Under the pieces are notes generated by a model. It was not told where the DNA came from. It saw only the letters and a program-made list of their open reading frames with translations, and searched no databases. From assembly GCA_963676355.1 (NCBI GenBank), contig OY781093.1, positions 1,922,001 through 1,986,000 of the forward strand: 64,000 bases of DNA. Direction: 5' to 3'. A program made the position numbers and the translations under genes. This document shows, one piece after another, positions 42,187 to 50,699 of this stretch. Positions within the stretch are counted from its first letter, which is position 1, and the number at the start of each line of letters is the position of its first letter. Source of the stretch: JAGLOK01 sp963676355 (GTDB lineage Bacteria; Bacillota; Clostridia; Christensenellales; UMGS416).

Positions 42187-42291
42187 AAAACACAACCCAA
42201 GCACGGGTTTTGTTTTGATATTTTGATTTAGCGTAAAATACACCGCAGGGCATTGCTCTGCAAAGTTAAGTACGCTTATAGCGTGCTTTTT
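42187..42291 (+). terminator. Run of hairpins ahead of the methyltransferase gene
   Basis: Three stems lie in 105 bases. AACACAACCC pairs with GGGTTTTGTT around 42189-42214. GCAGGGC pairs with GCTCTGC at 42245-42261. AAGTACGC pairs with GCGTGCTT at 42268-42288, then a T-run. The last looks like an intrinsic terminator only 19 bases before the start codon, so it could end the upstream operon or act as an attenuator. Confidence 0.5.
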
Positions 42292-42309
42292 ATATTGAAA
42301 GGAGTTAAT

Positions 42310-43035
42310 ATGCAACAAAGTGAATTTGCATTTACAAAAGAAGAAAACGAGAAGAATATTAAAGAGATTGCCGAGTGGTATGAGCAAATAAAGGACACAG
42401 AGCCGGAAGAGATGGCAGGCTTTTTTGAGGCAAGGCTTGAAGGATATGAAGAGCACATGAAAAAGCTTTTCGATTTTTATAAACATCTGCCGGAACTATT
42501 ACCCAAAGATACTAAAACGCTTCTTGATTTAGGCTGCGGCACGGGACTGGAACTGGATGAGATATTCAAAGAATATCCTGATATCAAAGTTATCGGAATA
42601 GACATGGCTCAGCCAATGCTCGACGCTCTTTATAAAAAGCACCCAGACAGGAATATAAAGCTAGTATGCGGTGACTATTTTAAATATGATTTCGGCTGTA
42701 AACGTTTTGACGCGGCAATATCGGTACAGTCGCTTCACCATTTTGAGTATGAGAAAAAAGGTGAGGTATATAAGAAAATATTTGATTCACTGAAACGTGG
42801 CGGTGTCTATATTGAAGCCGACTATACCGCAAGCAGCGCGGAAAATGAAAAGCAGTGTCTGGACTTTTGCCATAAACAGAGGGCAAGCTTTAGTGTCCCC
42901 GATGATGTGTTTGTCCATATAGATATACCGATGACGATAGAGCACAGGAAAGAGCTTCTTGCTTTTGCTGGATTTAGCAGGATAGACACCGTTTCCAAGG
43001 CAGACAATACTATTGTGACCGTGGCTAAAAAATAA
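42310..43035 (+). CDS. Class I SAM-dependent methyltransferase
   Basis: A 241-residue methyltransferase. SAM-binding motif I is LLDLGCGTGLELDEIF (about 76-91), followed by VIGIDMAQPMLDAL and the motif IV region FDAAISVQSLHHF. The N-terminal 70 residues form a helical lid. Substrate unknown. AAAGGAG lies before the ATG at 42310. A terminator-like hairpin just upstream may control it. Confidence 0.87.
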   Translation: MQQSEFAFTKEENEKNIKEIAEWYEQIKDTEPEEMAGFFEARLEGYEEHMKKLFDFYKHLPELLPKDTKTLLDLGCGTGLELDEIFKEYPDIKVIGIDMAQPMLDALYKKHPDRNIKLVCGDYFKYDFGCKRFDAAISVQSLHHFEYEKKGEVYKKIFDSLKRGGVYIEADYTASSAENEKQCLDFCHKQRASFSVPDDVFVHIDIPMTIEHRKELLAFAGFSRIDTVSKADNTIVTVAKK

Positions 43036-43127
43036 CAGCATGGTAATCTTGATTTTTGCAGGGCTATTTATTTTGTATTTGATAAATATCTATGCTAACT
43101 GCTGACTTCAATATTTTTTATGTATTA

Positions 43128-43156
43128 TTGTCATCCATAATCATAAGTATTATACT
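43128..43156 (+). promoter_or_regulatory. Promoter of the APC permease gene
   Basis: TTGTCA (43128-43133), 17 bases, TATACT (43151-43156). Its position rules out a start codon at 43156 and supports 43183. Confidence 0.6.
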
Positions 43157-43182
43157 TGTATAATAAGATAAAGGAGGTAACT

Positions 43183-44514
43183 ATGGCACTCCATAGAAAA
43201 AGAAACAGAGGTTTAGGATATCCGGAGCTTGTGGCAATCGCACTTGGAGGAATGGTAGGCGGCGGCATATTTACTGTGCTTGGAATATCGGTTGCGATGA
43301 TAGGGTCGATGACTCCTTTTGCGATAATAGCAGGTGGTCTTATTGCGCTGCTTGCGGCATATTCTTATGTGAAGCTGGGAAAGTATTATAAGGATGAAGG
43401 CGCGTCATTTTCGTTTTACAAAAAAACATTTCCAACATCGCATTTTGCGCCTTCTATACTCGGTTGGTTTGTGATATTTGGATATATTAGCACACTTTCG
43501 CTTTATTCTTATACTTTTGCATCGTATGTGATATCGGCAACTGCGTTTGCAGGCAATGAATGGGTGAAAAAAGGAGTGGCGCTTGCGGTGGTTGCGGCAT
43601 TTACCGGCGTAAACCTTTGGAGTGTTAACGGGATGGGCAAGCTTGAAGACATCATGGTGTACACAAAGCTTGTTATATTGCTTGTTATATCAGTTGTGCT
43701 CATGAAGTTTGGCAGTGGAAACTTCCCGACGCTTGCAGGAAGCATATCGACAGATTTTAAAAGTTCAGGCATATTAGGGCTTCTTATAGTCAGCTCGCTT
43801 ACGTTTGTGGCATATGAAGGCTTTCAGCTTGTTATAAATGCGACAGGGGAGATGCGCGACCCGGATCGTAATATTTCGCGCGGCATATACACTGCGATAG
43901 CGCTCGCAGTTCTCATTTATGTGGTGATTTCAGTGGGAGCACTGCTTGCTATACCAGCAGCGGATATAATTAAAAACAAAGAATTCGCTCTTGCCGCCGG
44001 CATGGGAGATGTGGCAGGGAAGGCGGGCTCATATTTTGTCATATTAGGCGCTGTACTTGCAACGAGTTCGGCCATTTCCAGCACACTTTTCGGTGCATCT
44101 AGACAAATGATGGTGGTGGCGGAGCATGGATATCTTCCCAAAAAGCTCGCAACGAAAAAGAAAAACATACCCTACCTTTCGGTAATAGCAATGGCAGTTT
44201 TATCTTCGGTGCTTATTTTGGTTGGCGGCTTGGAGTTGATATTAGAATTTGGCTCAATAACATTTATGCTGGTATCGCTATTAATGGCGATTGCAAACTT
44301 CAAGATACGCAAAAAGACTAAATCATCCGCTGTTTTGACAGGCGGTGCAATAGCTGCGTTAATAACAGGCAGTGTGTTCATATTATATTATGAGTTTACA
44401 AATCAGATACATGAAATGCTGGCTATCATCGCGATTTATGTTGTTCTTGCAGTCGGAGCATTTATTTACTCCAAGCGGCAGGAAAAAGCAAATGGTGGCA
44501 AGGGCAACGCATAA
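43183..44514 (+). CDS. APC-family amino acid permease
   Basis: A 443-residue transporter with 12 predicted helices of the amino acid-polyamine-organocation superfamily. The first helix has GGMVGGGIFTVLG, the substrate-carboxylate binding loop, followed by YVKLGKYYKDEGASFSFYKKTF and FVAYEGFQLVINATGEMRDPDRNISRGI, both typical. The substrate, probably an amino acid, cannot be told. AAGGAGGT lies before the ATG. A perfect palindromic terminator follows. Confidence 0.9.
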   Translation: MALHRKRNRGLGYPELVAIALGGMVGGGIFTVLGISVAMIGSMTPFAIIAGGLIALLAAYSYVKLGKYYKDEGASFSFYKKTFPTSHFAPSILGWFVIFGYISTLSLYSYTFASYVISATAFAGNEWVKKGVALAVVAAFTGVNLWSVNGMGKLEDIMVYTKLVILLVISVVLMKFGSGNFPTLAGSISTDFKSSGILGLLIVSSLTFVAYEGFQLVINATGEMRDPDRNISRGIYTAIALAVLIYVVISVGALLAIPAADIIKNKEFALAAGMGDVAGKAGSYFVILGAVLATSSAISSTLFGASRQMMVVAEHGYLPKKLATKKKNIPYLSVIAMAVLSSVLILVGGLELILEFGSITFMLVSLLMAIANFKIRKKTKSSAVLTGGAIAALITGSVFILYYEFTNQIHEMLAIIAIYVVLAVGAFIYSKRQEKANGGKGNA

Positions 44515-44529
44515 AAGCGATTATAAAGC

Positions 44530-44561
44530 AAACCTCTCGAATATATTCGAGAGGTTTTTTT
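44530..44561. terminator. Terminator after APC permease
   Basis: A perfect 28-bp palindrome at 44530-44557 (left half AAACCTCTCGAATA) followed by Ts. Being symmetrical, it can also serve the convergent D-lactate dehydrogenase gene. Confidence 0.9.
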
Positions 44562-44603
44562 AGTTCAATATTAATCTAGTAATTTGTTGTGACAGCCGTT
44601 TCA

Positions 44604-45638
44604 TTACCAGCAACGACCTGTTTTTGTTTTCCTGCAACCTTTCATGTTCTCTTCGCACTGATAGCAGATTTCGTTTTCAAGCGGTTTGCCATCTTCAAAT
44701 TCTTTGACGTTTGAAAGCGTGGTTTTTGCTATTGCTTCAAGAGCTTCCTGTGTGAAAAATCCCTGATGACTTGTAACCAGCACATTGGGGAAGGTGAGCA
44801 AGCGGGCGAGTGTGTCGTCGGTTAATACATCCGAGGACATATCTTCAAAAAAGAATGCAGATTCTTCTTCATAAACATCAAGCCCTGCGCCGCCAATATG
44901 TCTATCCTTTAGGCCTTCGACAAGGTCGGGAGTGTTAATCAACCCACCGCGTGATGTATTTATGATATGCACGCCTTGTTTCATTTTAGCGATTGATTTC
45001 GCGTTTATGATGTGCTTTGTGTCAGATGTTAACGGACAGTGGAGTGATATCACATCGCTTCGAGTGTAAAGCTCGTCAAGCGACACGTTTTCCACGCCAT
45101 CGATTTCTTTTGGATACGGATCATAAGCGATGATTTCCATGCCGAAGCCTTTGCAGATGTCCATGAAAACGCGTCCGATTCGGCCGGTTCCGATGACGCC
45201 CACGGTTTTGCCGAAGAGGTCAAAGCCTTGCAGTCCATTGATTGCAAAGTTGCTTTCTCGCGTTCTGTTGTAGGCGCGGAATATTTTGCGGTTAACACCC
45301 AACAGCAGTGCCATAGCGTGCTCTGCCACTGCATACGGAGAGTAGCCGGGAACTCGAACGACATACATGTTTTGGAACGCGGCTTTGAAATCCACATTGT
45401 TATAGCCGGCGCAGCGCATGGCGATGAGTTTCACACCTTCGGCTTTTAGCTCGTTTATGGTATCTTTATCGATTGTATCGTTTACAAATGCGCAAACCAC
45501 ATCGTAGCCTTTGGCGAGGATGGCGGTATCGGCATTTAGTTTGTCTTCGTAGTATTTTATTTTATATCCATATTGTTCGTTTAGTTTGTCGAACCAGATT
45601 TTATCGTAGGGTTTAGTGTCATAAAAAGCTATTTTCAT
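44604..45638 (-). CDS. ldhA: D-lactate dehydrogenase (D-2-hydroxyacid dehydrogenase)
   Basis: Reduces pyruvate to D-lactate with NADH in fermentation. The 344-residue protein has the dinucleotide motif GVIGTGRIGRVF. The catalytic Arg is in NTSRGGLI, the Glu follows GLDVYEEES and the His is in VTSHQGFFT. The C-terminal tail is unusual: four cysteines in the last 21 residues (ICYQCEENMKGC, then GRCW). A related 2-hydroxyacid such as 2-hydroxyisocaproate could be the substrate. GGAAG lies before the ATG. Confidence 0.9.
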   Translation of the reverse strand: MKIAFYDTKPYDKIWFDKLNEQYGYKIKYYEDKLNADTAILAKGYDVVCAFVNDTIDKDTINELKAEGVKLIAMRCAGYNNVDFKAAFQNMYVVRVPGYSPYAVAEHAMALLLGVNRKIFRAYNRTRESNFAINGLQGFDLFGKTVGVIGTGRIGRVFMDICKGFGMEIIAYDPYPKEIDGVENVSLDELYTRSDVISLHCPLTSDTKHIINAKSIAKMKQGVHIINTSRGGLINTPDLVEGLKDRHIGGAGLDVYEEESAFFFEDMSSDVLTDDTLARLLTFPNVLVTSHQGFFTQEALEAIAKTTLSNVKEFEDGKPLENEICYQCEENMKGCRKTKTGRCW

Positions 45639-45768
45639 TTACTTCACTTCCTTTTTGTATACATTGGCATACGTGGTTTTGCCATTAGGTATATACTACC
45701 ATTTTACTAGGTTTTAAGCAATACTCTTTTTTGTTATTTGGTGGGGAGGAGTACCGCTTGCGATAGTC

Positions 45769-46249
45769 TGATAATCCCGTACTTTTCTGTCTCGTGTTTT
45801 CTATGTGTTCTTGCGGATATACCGTTGCTGTTTTGGGTTTATTTGCTTAGCTTACAAAGCACCCCAAACGCCGTCTTAGCTGTGTCTTTTCAGCGAGCTT
45901 TGCGGCGGCTGGGCGGAGTGCGAGACGAAGTCTCGCACTCTTACACCCCTCTGCCTTCGGCATCTCCCCTCTAGGGGAGAATTTAGCTCACTATTGTGGG
46001 CGATTTATGTACTGACAATCCTGCACTTTTATGTTTCAAGCTATCTATGTGTTCTTGCGGATATACCGTTGCTGTTTTGGGTTTATTTGTTTAGCTTACA
46101 AAGCACCCCGAGCGCCGTCTTAGCTGTGTGTTTTTAGCAAGCTTTGCAGCGGCTGGGCGGAGTGCGAGACTTCGTCTCGCGCTCTTACACCCCTCTGCCT
46201 TCGGCATCTCCCCTCTAGGGGAGAATTTTAGTCCACCATTGTGGGCGAA
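45769..46249. repeat. Tandem duplication of a 244-bp GC-rich unit
   Basis: The unit starting at 45769 (AATCCCGTACTTTT) recurs from 46013 (AATCCTGCACTTTT). It covers CTATGTGTTCTTGCGGATAT, CGCCGTCTTAGCTGTGT, GCGGCTGGGCGGAGTGCGAG and CTCTGCCTTCGGCATCTCCC in the same order, ending near GTGGGCGA. The copies differ at scattered bases. The second half also matches the element at 7.35-7.48 kb. No gene is present in the 880-bp gap 45639-46518. Confidence 0.85.
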
Positions 46250-46255
46250 TAAACT

Positions 46256-46412
46256 AGCATAATACCTCCCTTGCTAAAGGGAGGGGGACTATCAACGAAG
46301 TTGATGGTGGTGGGATTCTTCTTAACCGCACAGTTATCGAAACTTATGTGTTTGCTACTTTTGGTTGTAGCTAAGAGCGCCCCTGTGCACCGTTTCGCAT
46401 GTTGGCGGAAAA
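46256..46412. repeat. Dispersed repeat unit upstream of the Mrr-STAND gene
   Basis: It begins CCTCCCTTGCTAAAGGGAGG (a hairpin), then CAACGAAGTTGATGGTGGTGG, followed by a 25-base segment at 46318-46342 (CTTCTTAACCGCACAGTTAT...). That segment is repeated exactly at 49028-49052, downstream of the gene. The trailing TTTGCTACTTTTGG...AGCGCCCC resembles 7.63-7.66 kb and 49.06-49.09 kb. Confidence 0.8.
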
Positions 46413-46518
46413 GTCTTTGTGAGTCGTAATATAAATAACTGAGTTTCACAGACCTTTTTGTGGTATAAATATAAAAAAAGGAATATAATAATATTTAACA
46501 AAAATTGAAGGAAATATT

Positions 46519-48897
46519 ATGTTAAATTATGCAAATTTAGACCCAATTGATTTTGAAAATTTATGTGTCGATATCATGGAACAAAAATTAGCAATAGATT
46601 TAAGAACTTTTGGTAGTGGGGCTGATGATGGAATTGATTTAATTGATGACTTAGTTAAAAAAAATATAGTTATACAAGTAAAGCGTTATATAAATTCTCC
46701 TTTTCATTCTCTTTATTCCTCGTTGAAAAAAGAGTTAGTGAAGGTTAAAAAAATTAATCCGAATTCTTATTATATATGTTGTTCAAAGCAGTTAACGCCT
46801 CAAAATATTTTAGATATTTATACTTTATTTGAAGATTATATGGAATCTGATAAAAATATCATTACATTAAAAGAAATTGAAAGATTTTTAAAAAGAGAGG
46901 AAAATAAAGAAATACTAAAAAAACATGCGAAATTATGGATTGAAGCATCAGGTATACTAGAAGAGCTTTTGAACAATGACATATTTATAGACTGCGAAAC
47001 GCTATTATCAGACATTAAAGAAGATTATAAGTTTTACGTTCAAACTGAAATTTATAATGAATGTTTAAAAATGCTAACTAAAGAAAGGGCGATTATTATC
47101 TTAGGTGATCCAGGAATAGGCAAAACCGTTACTTCGAAAATGCTTATATTATATTTTGCTCAAGAAGGGTATAGAGTTAGATATACTACAAATGGAGATA
47201 TTTCTAACTTGAAAAAATCTATTTCTGTAGATAAAGATAAGAAAGAGATAATATTTTTAGATGACTTTTTAGGACAGTGTTACTTTAATCTGCAAGAGCA
47301 ACAATCAAGCGAAATTCTTTCCTTAATGAAATATGTTAAGAGTAATGATAGTAAAATTTTAGTTTTAAACTCAAGAGTTACTATTTTTAATGAAGCAAAG
47401 GAAAGTTCAAATGATTTTGCAAAGTACATAGATATGGATAAAATAAAAATTAAGATATTTGATATTGACGGTAAATTATCTGATTTGGAAAAGGCAAGAA
47501 TATTAGTTGCCCATATGAAACATAACAAAGTGCCTGAAGAATATATTGAGAATATTAGAGTTGATAAAAGGTACTATAATATAATTAAACATAGAAATTA
47601 TTGCCCAAGAATAATAGAATTTGTTACTATTAAAACTAGATATTCTGATATCAATAATAAAGATTATTACAGTTTTATTATATCTCGATTAGACAATCCA
47701 GAAGATATATGGGCTAATGAGTTTGAGAGAAGATTGTCAAACACAGATAGAATTCTTATAAATACTTTATATTCATTATCGGATAAGGCTGTTGATTATA
47801 ATGTTTTAAAAGAATGTTTTATCAAAAGAGTAGTGATTGAAAAAAATATTGACACTTCTATAGATGTTTTTGAAAAAACCTTAAGGAGATTAAATAAATC
47901 TATTTTGAAGATAACAATTAATAGAACAAAGAAGGAGATTAGTGTATACAATCCTTCGGTAAATGATTACTTGAGGTCAACCTTTTTTAATAATACTGCT
48001 GAACTTATTAAAGTGAGAGAATCAATTACTTATATTGAGCAAATTTATAGATGCTATGATAAGAAAGGAAATAACAACAAATTTAAAGATTTGTTTATAA
48101 GTAAAGAAATCTTAGATATGAAATCAATGAATAAAAGAATTCTACCAATAACTATTTTAAGTAAATTGTCAGAGTTTCTAGTTAAAGATATGTATTATAG
48201 AGATTATATTTTAATGAATATAGGAAAAGTATCAGAATCTATTTTTTTAGAAGGTACAGTGTTCTATAAGTCTAATATAGTTATAAAATTACTTACTAGC
48301 AATTTGTATAAATACTATAATTTAAAAGATGTACTTGTAGATGAAAAGCTATTTAAAGATTTCACTACAAATCTTGGATTAGATGAATTAACCTCTGTAG
48401 TTAGCATTTATTATAATAAGATAAAAGATTTATATGACAAAAAAGAAATATCAGAAATTAGATTTGATCAATTACTAGAAGCTATTAACGAATGGATGGG
48501 AAACGAAGTAATTGAATACTTAGAAGATATTGAACTATCAGATATTATTAGTGACATCGATGTTGTTGGCAAAGTTGACCTTCAAGATATATATGACAAA
48601 GATGGAAGTGTTTCGATTAGTGGAGATATTGTTGATGATGTAGTAGATGAGATGGAAAATATAATTTATGATGTTCTATCAGAGGAATTAAATGAACTAG
48701 ATCAAAATATAGATTCTCCAATTGATTCAATATTTATTAGAGATTATATAAATGAATATGAAGTTGAAGAAATTGTAGAAAAAATATTTGAAGATTTATA
48801 TAATTATGATATTGATGACGAGGAGTATAGATTGAGTAGAAGTTATGAAACTGATAATATCAAAATGGAGATTGATAAATTATTTAATAATTACTAA
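46519..48897 (+). CDS. Mrr-like nuclease fused to nSTAND NTPase (candidate antiphage STAND protein)
   Basis: A 792-residue, very AT-rich gene. The N-terminal 110 residues resemble a Mrr-type PD-(D/E)xK nuclease: E13 in DFENLCVDIM, D40 in DDGIDL, and Q53/K55 in IQVKRY. A P-loop NTPase follows, with Walker A GDPGIGKT (196-203) and Walker B FLDDFLGQ (about 247-254). The DDFLGQ motif is characteristic of the nSTAND3 group. The C-terminal 400 residues are helical and end in a very acidic region with no recognised repeats. STAND proteins with nuclease effectors (Avs-like) recognise phage proteins and then destroy DNA. It stands alone between repeat copies. AAGGAAA precedes the ATG. Confidence 0.78.
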   Translation: MLNYANLDPIDFENLCVDIMEQKLAIDLRTFGSGADDGIDLIDDLVKKNIVIQVKRYINSPFHSLYSSLKKELVKVKKINPNSYYICCSKQLTPQNILDIYTLFEDYMESDKNIITLKEIERFLKREENKEILKKHAKLWIEASGILEELLNNDIFIDCETLLSDIKEDYKFYVQTEIYNECLKMLTKERAIIILGDPGIGKTVTSKMLILYFAQEGYRVRYTTNGDISNLKKSISVDKDKKEIIFLDDFLGQCYFNLQEQQSSEILSLMKYVKSNDSKILVLNSRVTIFNEAKESSNDFAKYIDMDKIKIKIFDIDGKLSDLEKARILVAHMKHNKVPEEYIENIRVDKRYYNIIKHRNYCPRIIEFVTIKTRYSDINNKDYYSFIISRLDNPEDIWANEFERRLSNTDRILINTLYSLSDKAVDYNVLKECFIKRVVIEKNIDTSIDVFEKTLRRLNKSILKITINRTKKEISVYNPSVNDYLRSTFFNNTAELIKVRESITYIEQIYRCYDKKGNNNKFKDLFISKEILDMKSMNKRILPITILSKLSEFLVKDMYYRDYILMNIGKVSESIFLEGTVFYKSNIVIKLLTSNLYKYYNLKDVLVDEKLFKDFTTNLGLDELTSVVSIYYNKIKDLYDKKEISEIRFDQLLEAINEWMGNEVIEYLEDIELSDIISDIDVVGKVDLQDIYDKDGSVSISGDIVDDVVDEMENIIYDVLSEELNELDQNIDSPIDSIFIRDYINEYEVEEIVEKIFEDLYNYDIDDEEYRLSRSYETDNIKMEIDKLFNNY

Positions 48898-48972
48898 TAA
48901 TGAAAAAATATATATTAAATAGTCAATTTTGAATTAAATAAGTATAATAGTCTCTATCGTATTAACAAAAAG

Positions 48973-48995
48973 GACCTCCCATCGGGAGGTCTTTC
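48973..48995 (+). terminator. Terminator downstream of the Mrr-STAND gene
   Basis: GACCTCCC, ATC, GGGAGGTC and TTTC, with A-runs before it. It is 75 bases past the stop codon. Confidence 0.75.
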
Positions 48996-49015
48996 AAAAT
49001 ACTATTTACTTGCTA

Positions 49016-49095
49016 TTAGCTAAGCGCCTTCTTAACCGCACAGTTATCGAAAGCAGATTGTTTGCCACTTTATTTTAGACGCTAGCGCGCATAAA
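49016..49095. repeat. Dispersed repeat unit downstream of the Mrr-STAND gene
   Basis: It carries the 25-base segment shared exactly with 46318-46342 (here 49028-49052), then TTGTTTGCCACTTTATTTTAG and GCGCGC. The bases just before it (TTAGCTAAGCGCCTTCTTAA), read on the minus strand, encode AVKKALS and a stop. This resembles the AVEKALS end of the GGGtGRT protein. Confidence 0.7.
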
Positions 49096-49121
49096 AAGGG
49101 TGATGACTTGGAAAATCGGAG

Positions 49122-50012
49122 CTAAACATTTCCTTTTACTACTATCATCAGATTGATAGAGTACTCCCATTTTCTTATTTTTTGCTCGAGATCACGCGTC
49201 CTTTGCTGTGCTTTAGCTTGAATAATCTTCACAATCTCGTTAAAATGGCTTTCAGTGAATACACTAGGTTTTAGCAGATGTGCCTTTCTTGCAACTTCCA
49301 TTTCAGAGATCCGCTCCGCTTCAATTATGGCTCTTTTATATTCTATGGAGTTTTCAGCGTTGTCCGGCGAAACCGTTATTGCAATACCCTCCACACTGAT
49401 ATCGGTAAAACCCAAGTTTTCCATAAGACGCGGAATTTCTTCTGGCGATATGGGGTTCTGTAATATAATGTCGTTAATATCTTTGACATCAAATGCTTTT
49501 TTGATTAATTTTTTAAGCTCATTCTCCTTGTTGGATTTTTCTTCTTGGTAACTCACATATATTGATTTTTCCGGACGCACACTCATAAAGGAAATAGTTC
49601 CGCCGGGCTTAACTATTCTTTTTTGTTCAAGAAGGAACTTTTCATGGTCGACATGCTCTATCACCGTGTGAGAAGTTGAAGCATCAAGGAAGTTGTCAGG
49701 AAGCGGAATTGAGTAGGCATCAGCGTTTATGTATTCAACATTATTTATTCCTTTACCTAATGCTTTATCAATAGAGTACTCGATAAATCCAGTGTCACGG
49801 TCTATACCATATATCTTAGAGTCTTCTCCTAGCCATTTGGATAGTTTACGTGTCAGTGTTCCCGCACCACATCCTATATCTGCAACTAGCATACCTGATT
49901 TTACGCCCATGGCAGTCAGTATCTGATGCCTATATTTATCGTGGAATCTGATTTCTCTGTGTGAGTCTATTTCAGCAGGTGTTTGAATATAAGTAGACCA
50001 GCGCTTATCCAT
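49122..50012 (-). CDS. Class I SAM-dependent methyltransferase
   Basis: A 296-residue methyltransferase of the UbiE/Methyltransf_11 type. SAM motif I is VADIGCGAGTLTRKLSKWLG (about 43-62), followed by IYGIDRDTGFIEY, NADAYSIPLPDNFLD and RIVKPGGTISFM. A helical C-terminal extension of about 110 residues is not diagnostic. Substrate unknown. AAGGAGG lies before the ATG. It is monocistronic. Confidence 0.9.
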   Translation of the reverse strand: MDKRWSTYIQTPAEIDSHREIRFHDKYRHQILTAMGVKSGMLVADIGCGAGTLTRKLSKWLGEDSKIYGIDRDTGFIEYSIDKALGKGINNVEYINADAYSIPLPDNFLDASTSHTVIEHVDHEKFLLEQKRIVKPGGTISFMSVRPEKSIYVSYQEEKSNKENELKKLIKKAFDVKDINDIILQNPISPEEIPRLMENLGFTDISVEGIAITVSPDNAENSIEYKRAIIEAERISEMEVARKAHLLKPSVFTESHFNEIVKIIQAKAQQRTRDLEQKIRKWEYSINLMIVVKGNV

Positions 50013-50428
50013 ATTGTTTATTCCTCCTTATTATATACAGGCAGTAATTATATTTTGATAAAAAGAAAAACACAAACTCTGTATGAACAGCTTAAAAGGT
50101 GATAGATACTAAATTGCCTTAAATCCTCTGATTCTCTTAGATTTACTTTGATTTTCTTGACAAGTTTGTGCTTGATTGCTACAATTATAATATATTCTCG
50201 AAAGAAAGAATATATTTTATTAAAGTAACCTATATCAGATTGATATAGGCTTTTTTGTGCTTCAAAATTGAGATATACGAAGAATAGTAACCCCCTAAAA
50301 TTCACTTTGAGGGGGGTATACTTTTATTCTCTTATCCGCTTGCAAAGTGCGAATGTCGAAAATGCACGAGGTACGAGTTTTAGTCATTAGTAAGACACTC
50401 GCCGAAAAAGGCTTTCAAATAGCCACCG
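50013..50428. other. Non-coding gap with a C/G-run hairpin
   Basis: No supported gene; an 85-codon minus-strand frame here has no ribosome site. ACCCCCT (about 50290) pairs with AGGGGGGT (about 50312) across a 13-base loop, on the 3' side of a TATATAGG-type region. Confidence 0.4.
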
Positions 50429-50442
50429 CAACAGCAACAAAA

Positions 50443-50468
50443 AAAGAACTCTCCTAAGAGAGTTCTTT
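50443..50468. terminator. Duplicated terminator hairpin (copy 1)
   Basis: AAAGAACTCTC, CTAA, GAGAGTTCTTT: a perfect 11-bp stem. Confidence 0.85.
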
Positions 50469-50494
50469 CTATAATACAAAGTTTACCTTATTGC

Positions 50495-50577
50495 TTAGCT
50501 AAGCGCTTTCTCAACCGCAACAGCAACAGCCACACTAGCCCCAACCATAGGATTATTACCCATGCCGATAAGACCCA
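50495..50577 (-). pseudogene. C-terminal remnant of a GGGtGRT gene
   Basis: On the minus strand this encodes VGLIGMGNNPMVGASVAVAV and then AVEKALS before a stop. That is almost identical to the end of the intact protein at 51561-52559. The rest of the gene is missing, so it is a relic of duplication. Confidence 0.88.
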
Positions 50578-50699
50578 CCTCTCAACAAATATAGCAATTA
50601 TTGCAAATAATACTCATAAATGATAATATACCTTTGAATAATAAGTAGGTGATAGAATGCATGCATTCGATTCTTAAGTAGAGAAAAGGAGATAACCTA

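Larger units (their letters stand above)
50429..50577. repeat. Direct repeat copy 1 (duplicated 3' end and terminator of the GGGtGRT gene)
   Basis: About 149 bp here match 51495-51643 at a constant offset of 1066 bp with few mismatches and no gaps. The match covers the terminator hairpin and the last 27 codons of the GGGtGRT gene. Confidence 0.9.

Noticed and set aside
50048..50305. 85-codon minus-strand frame
   Set aside because: No ribosome site, low-complexity translation, and it overlaps structured non-coding sequence.
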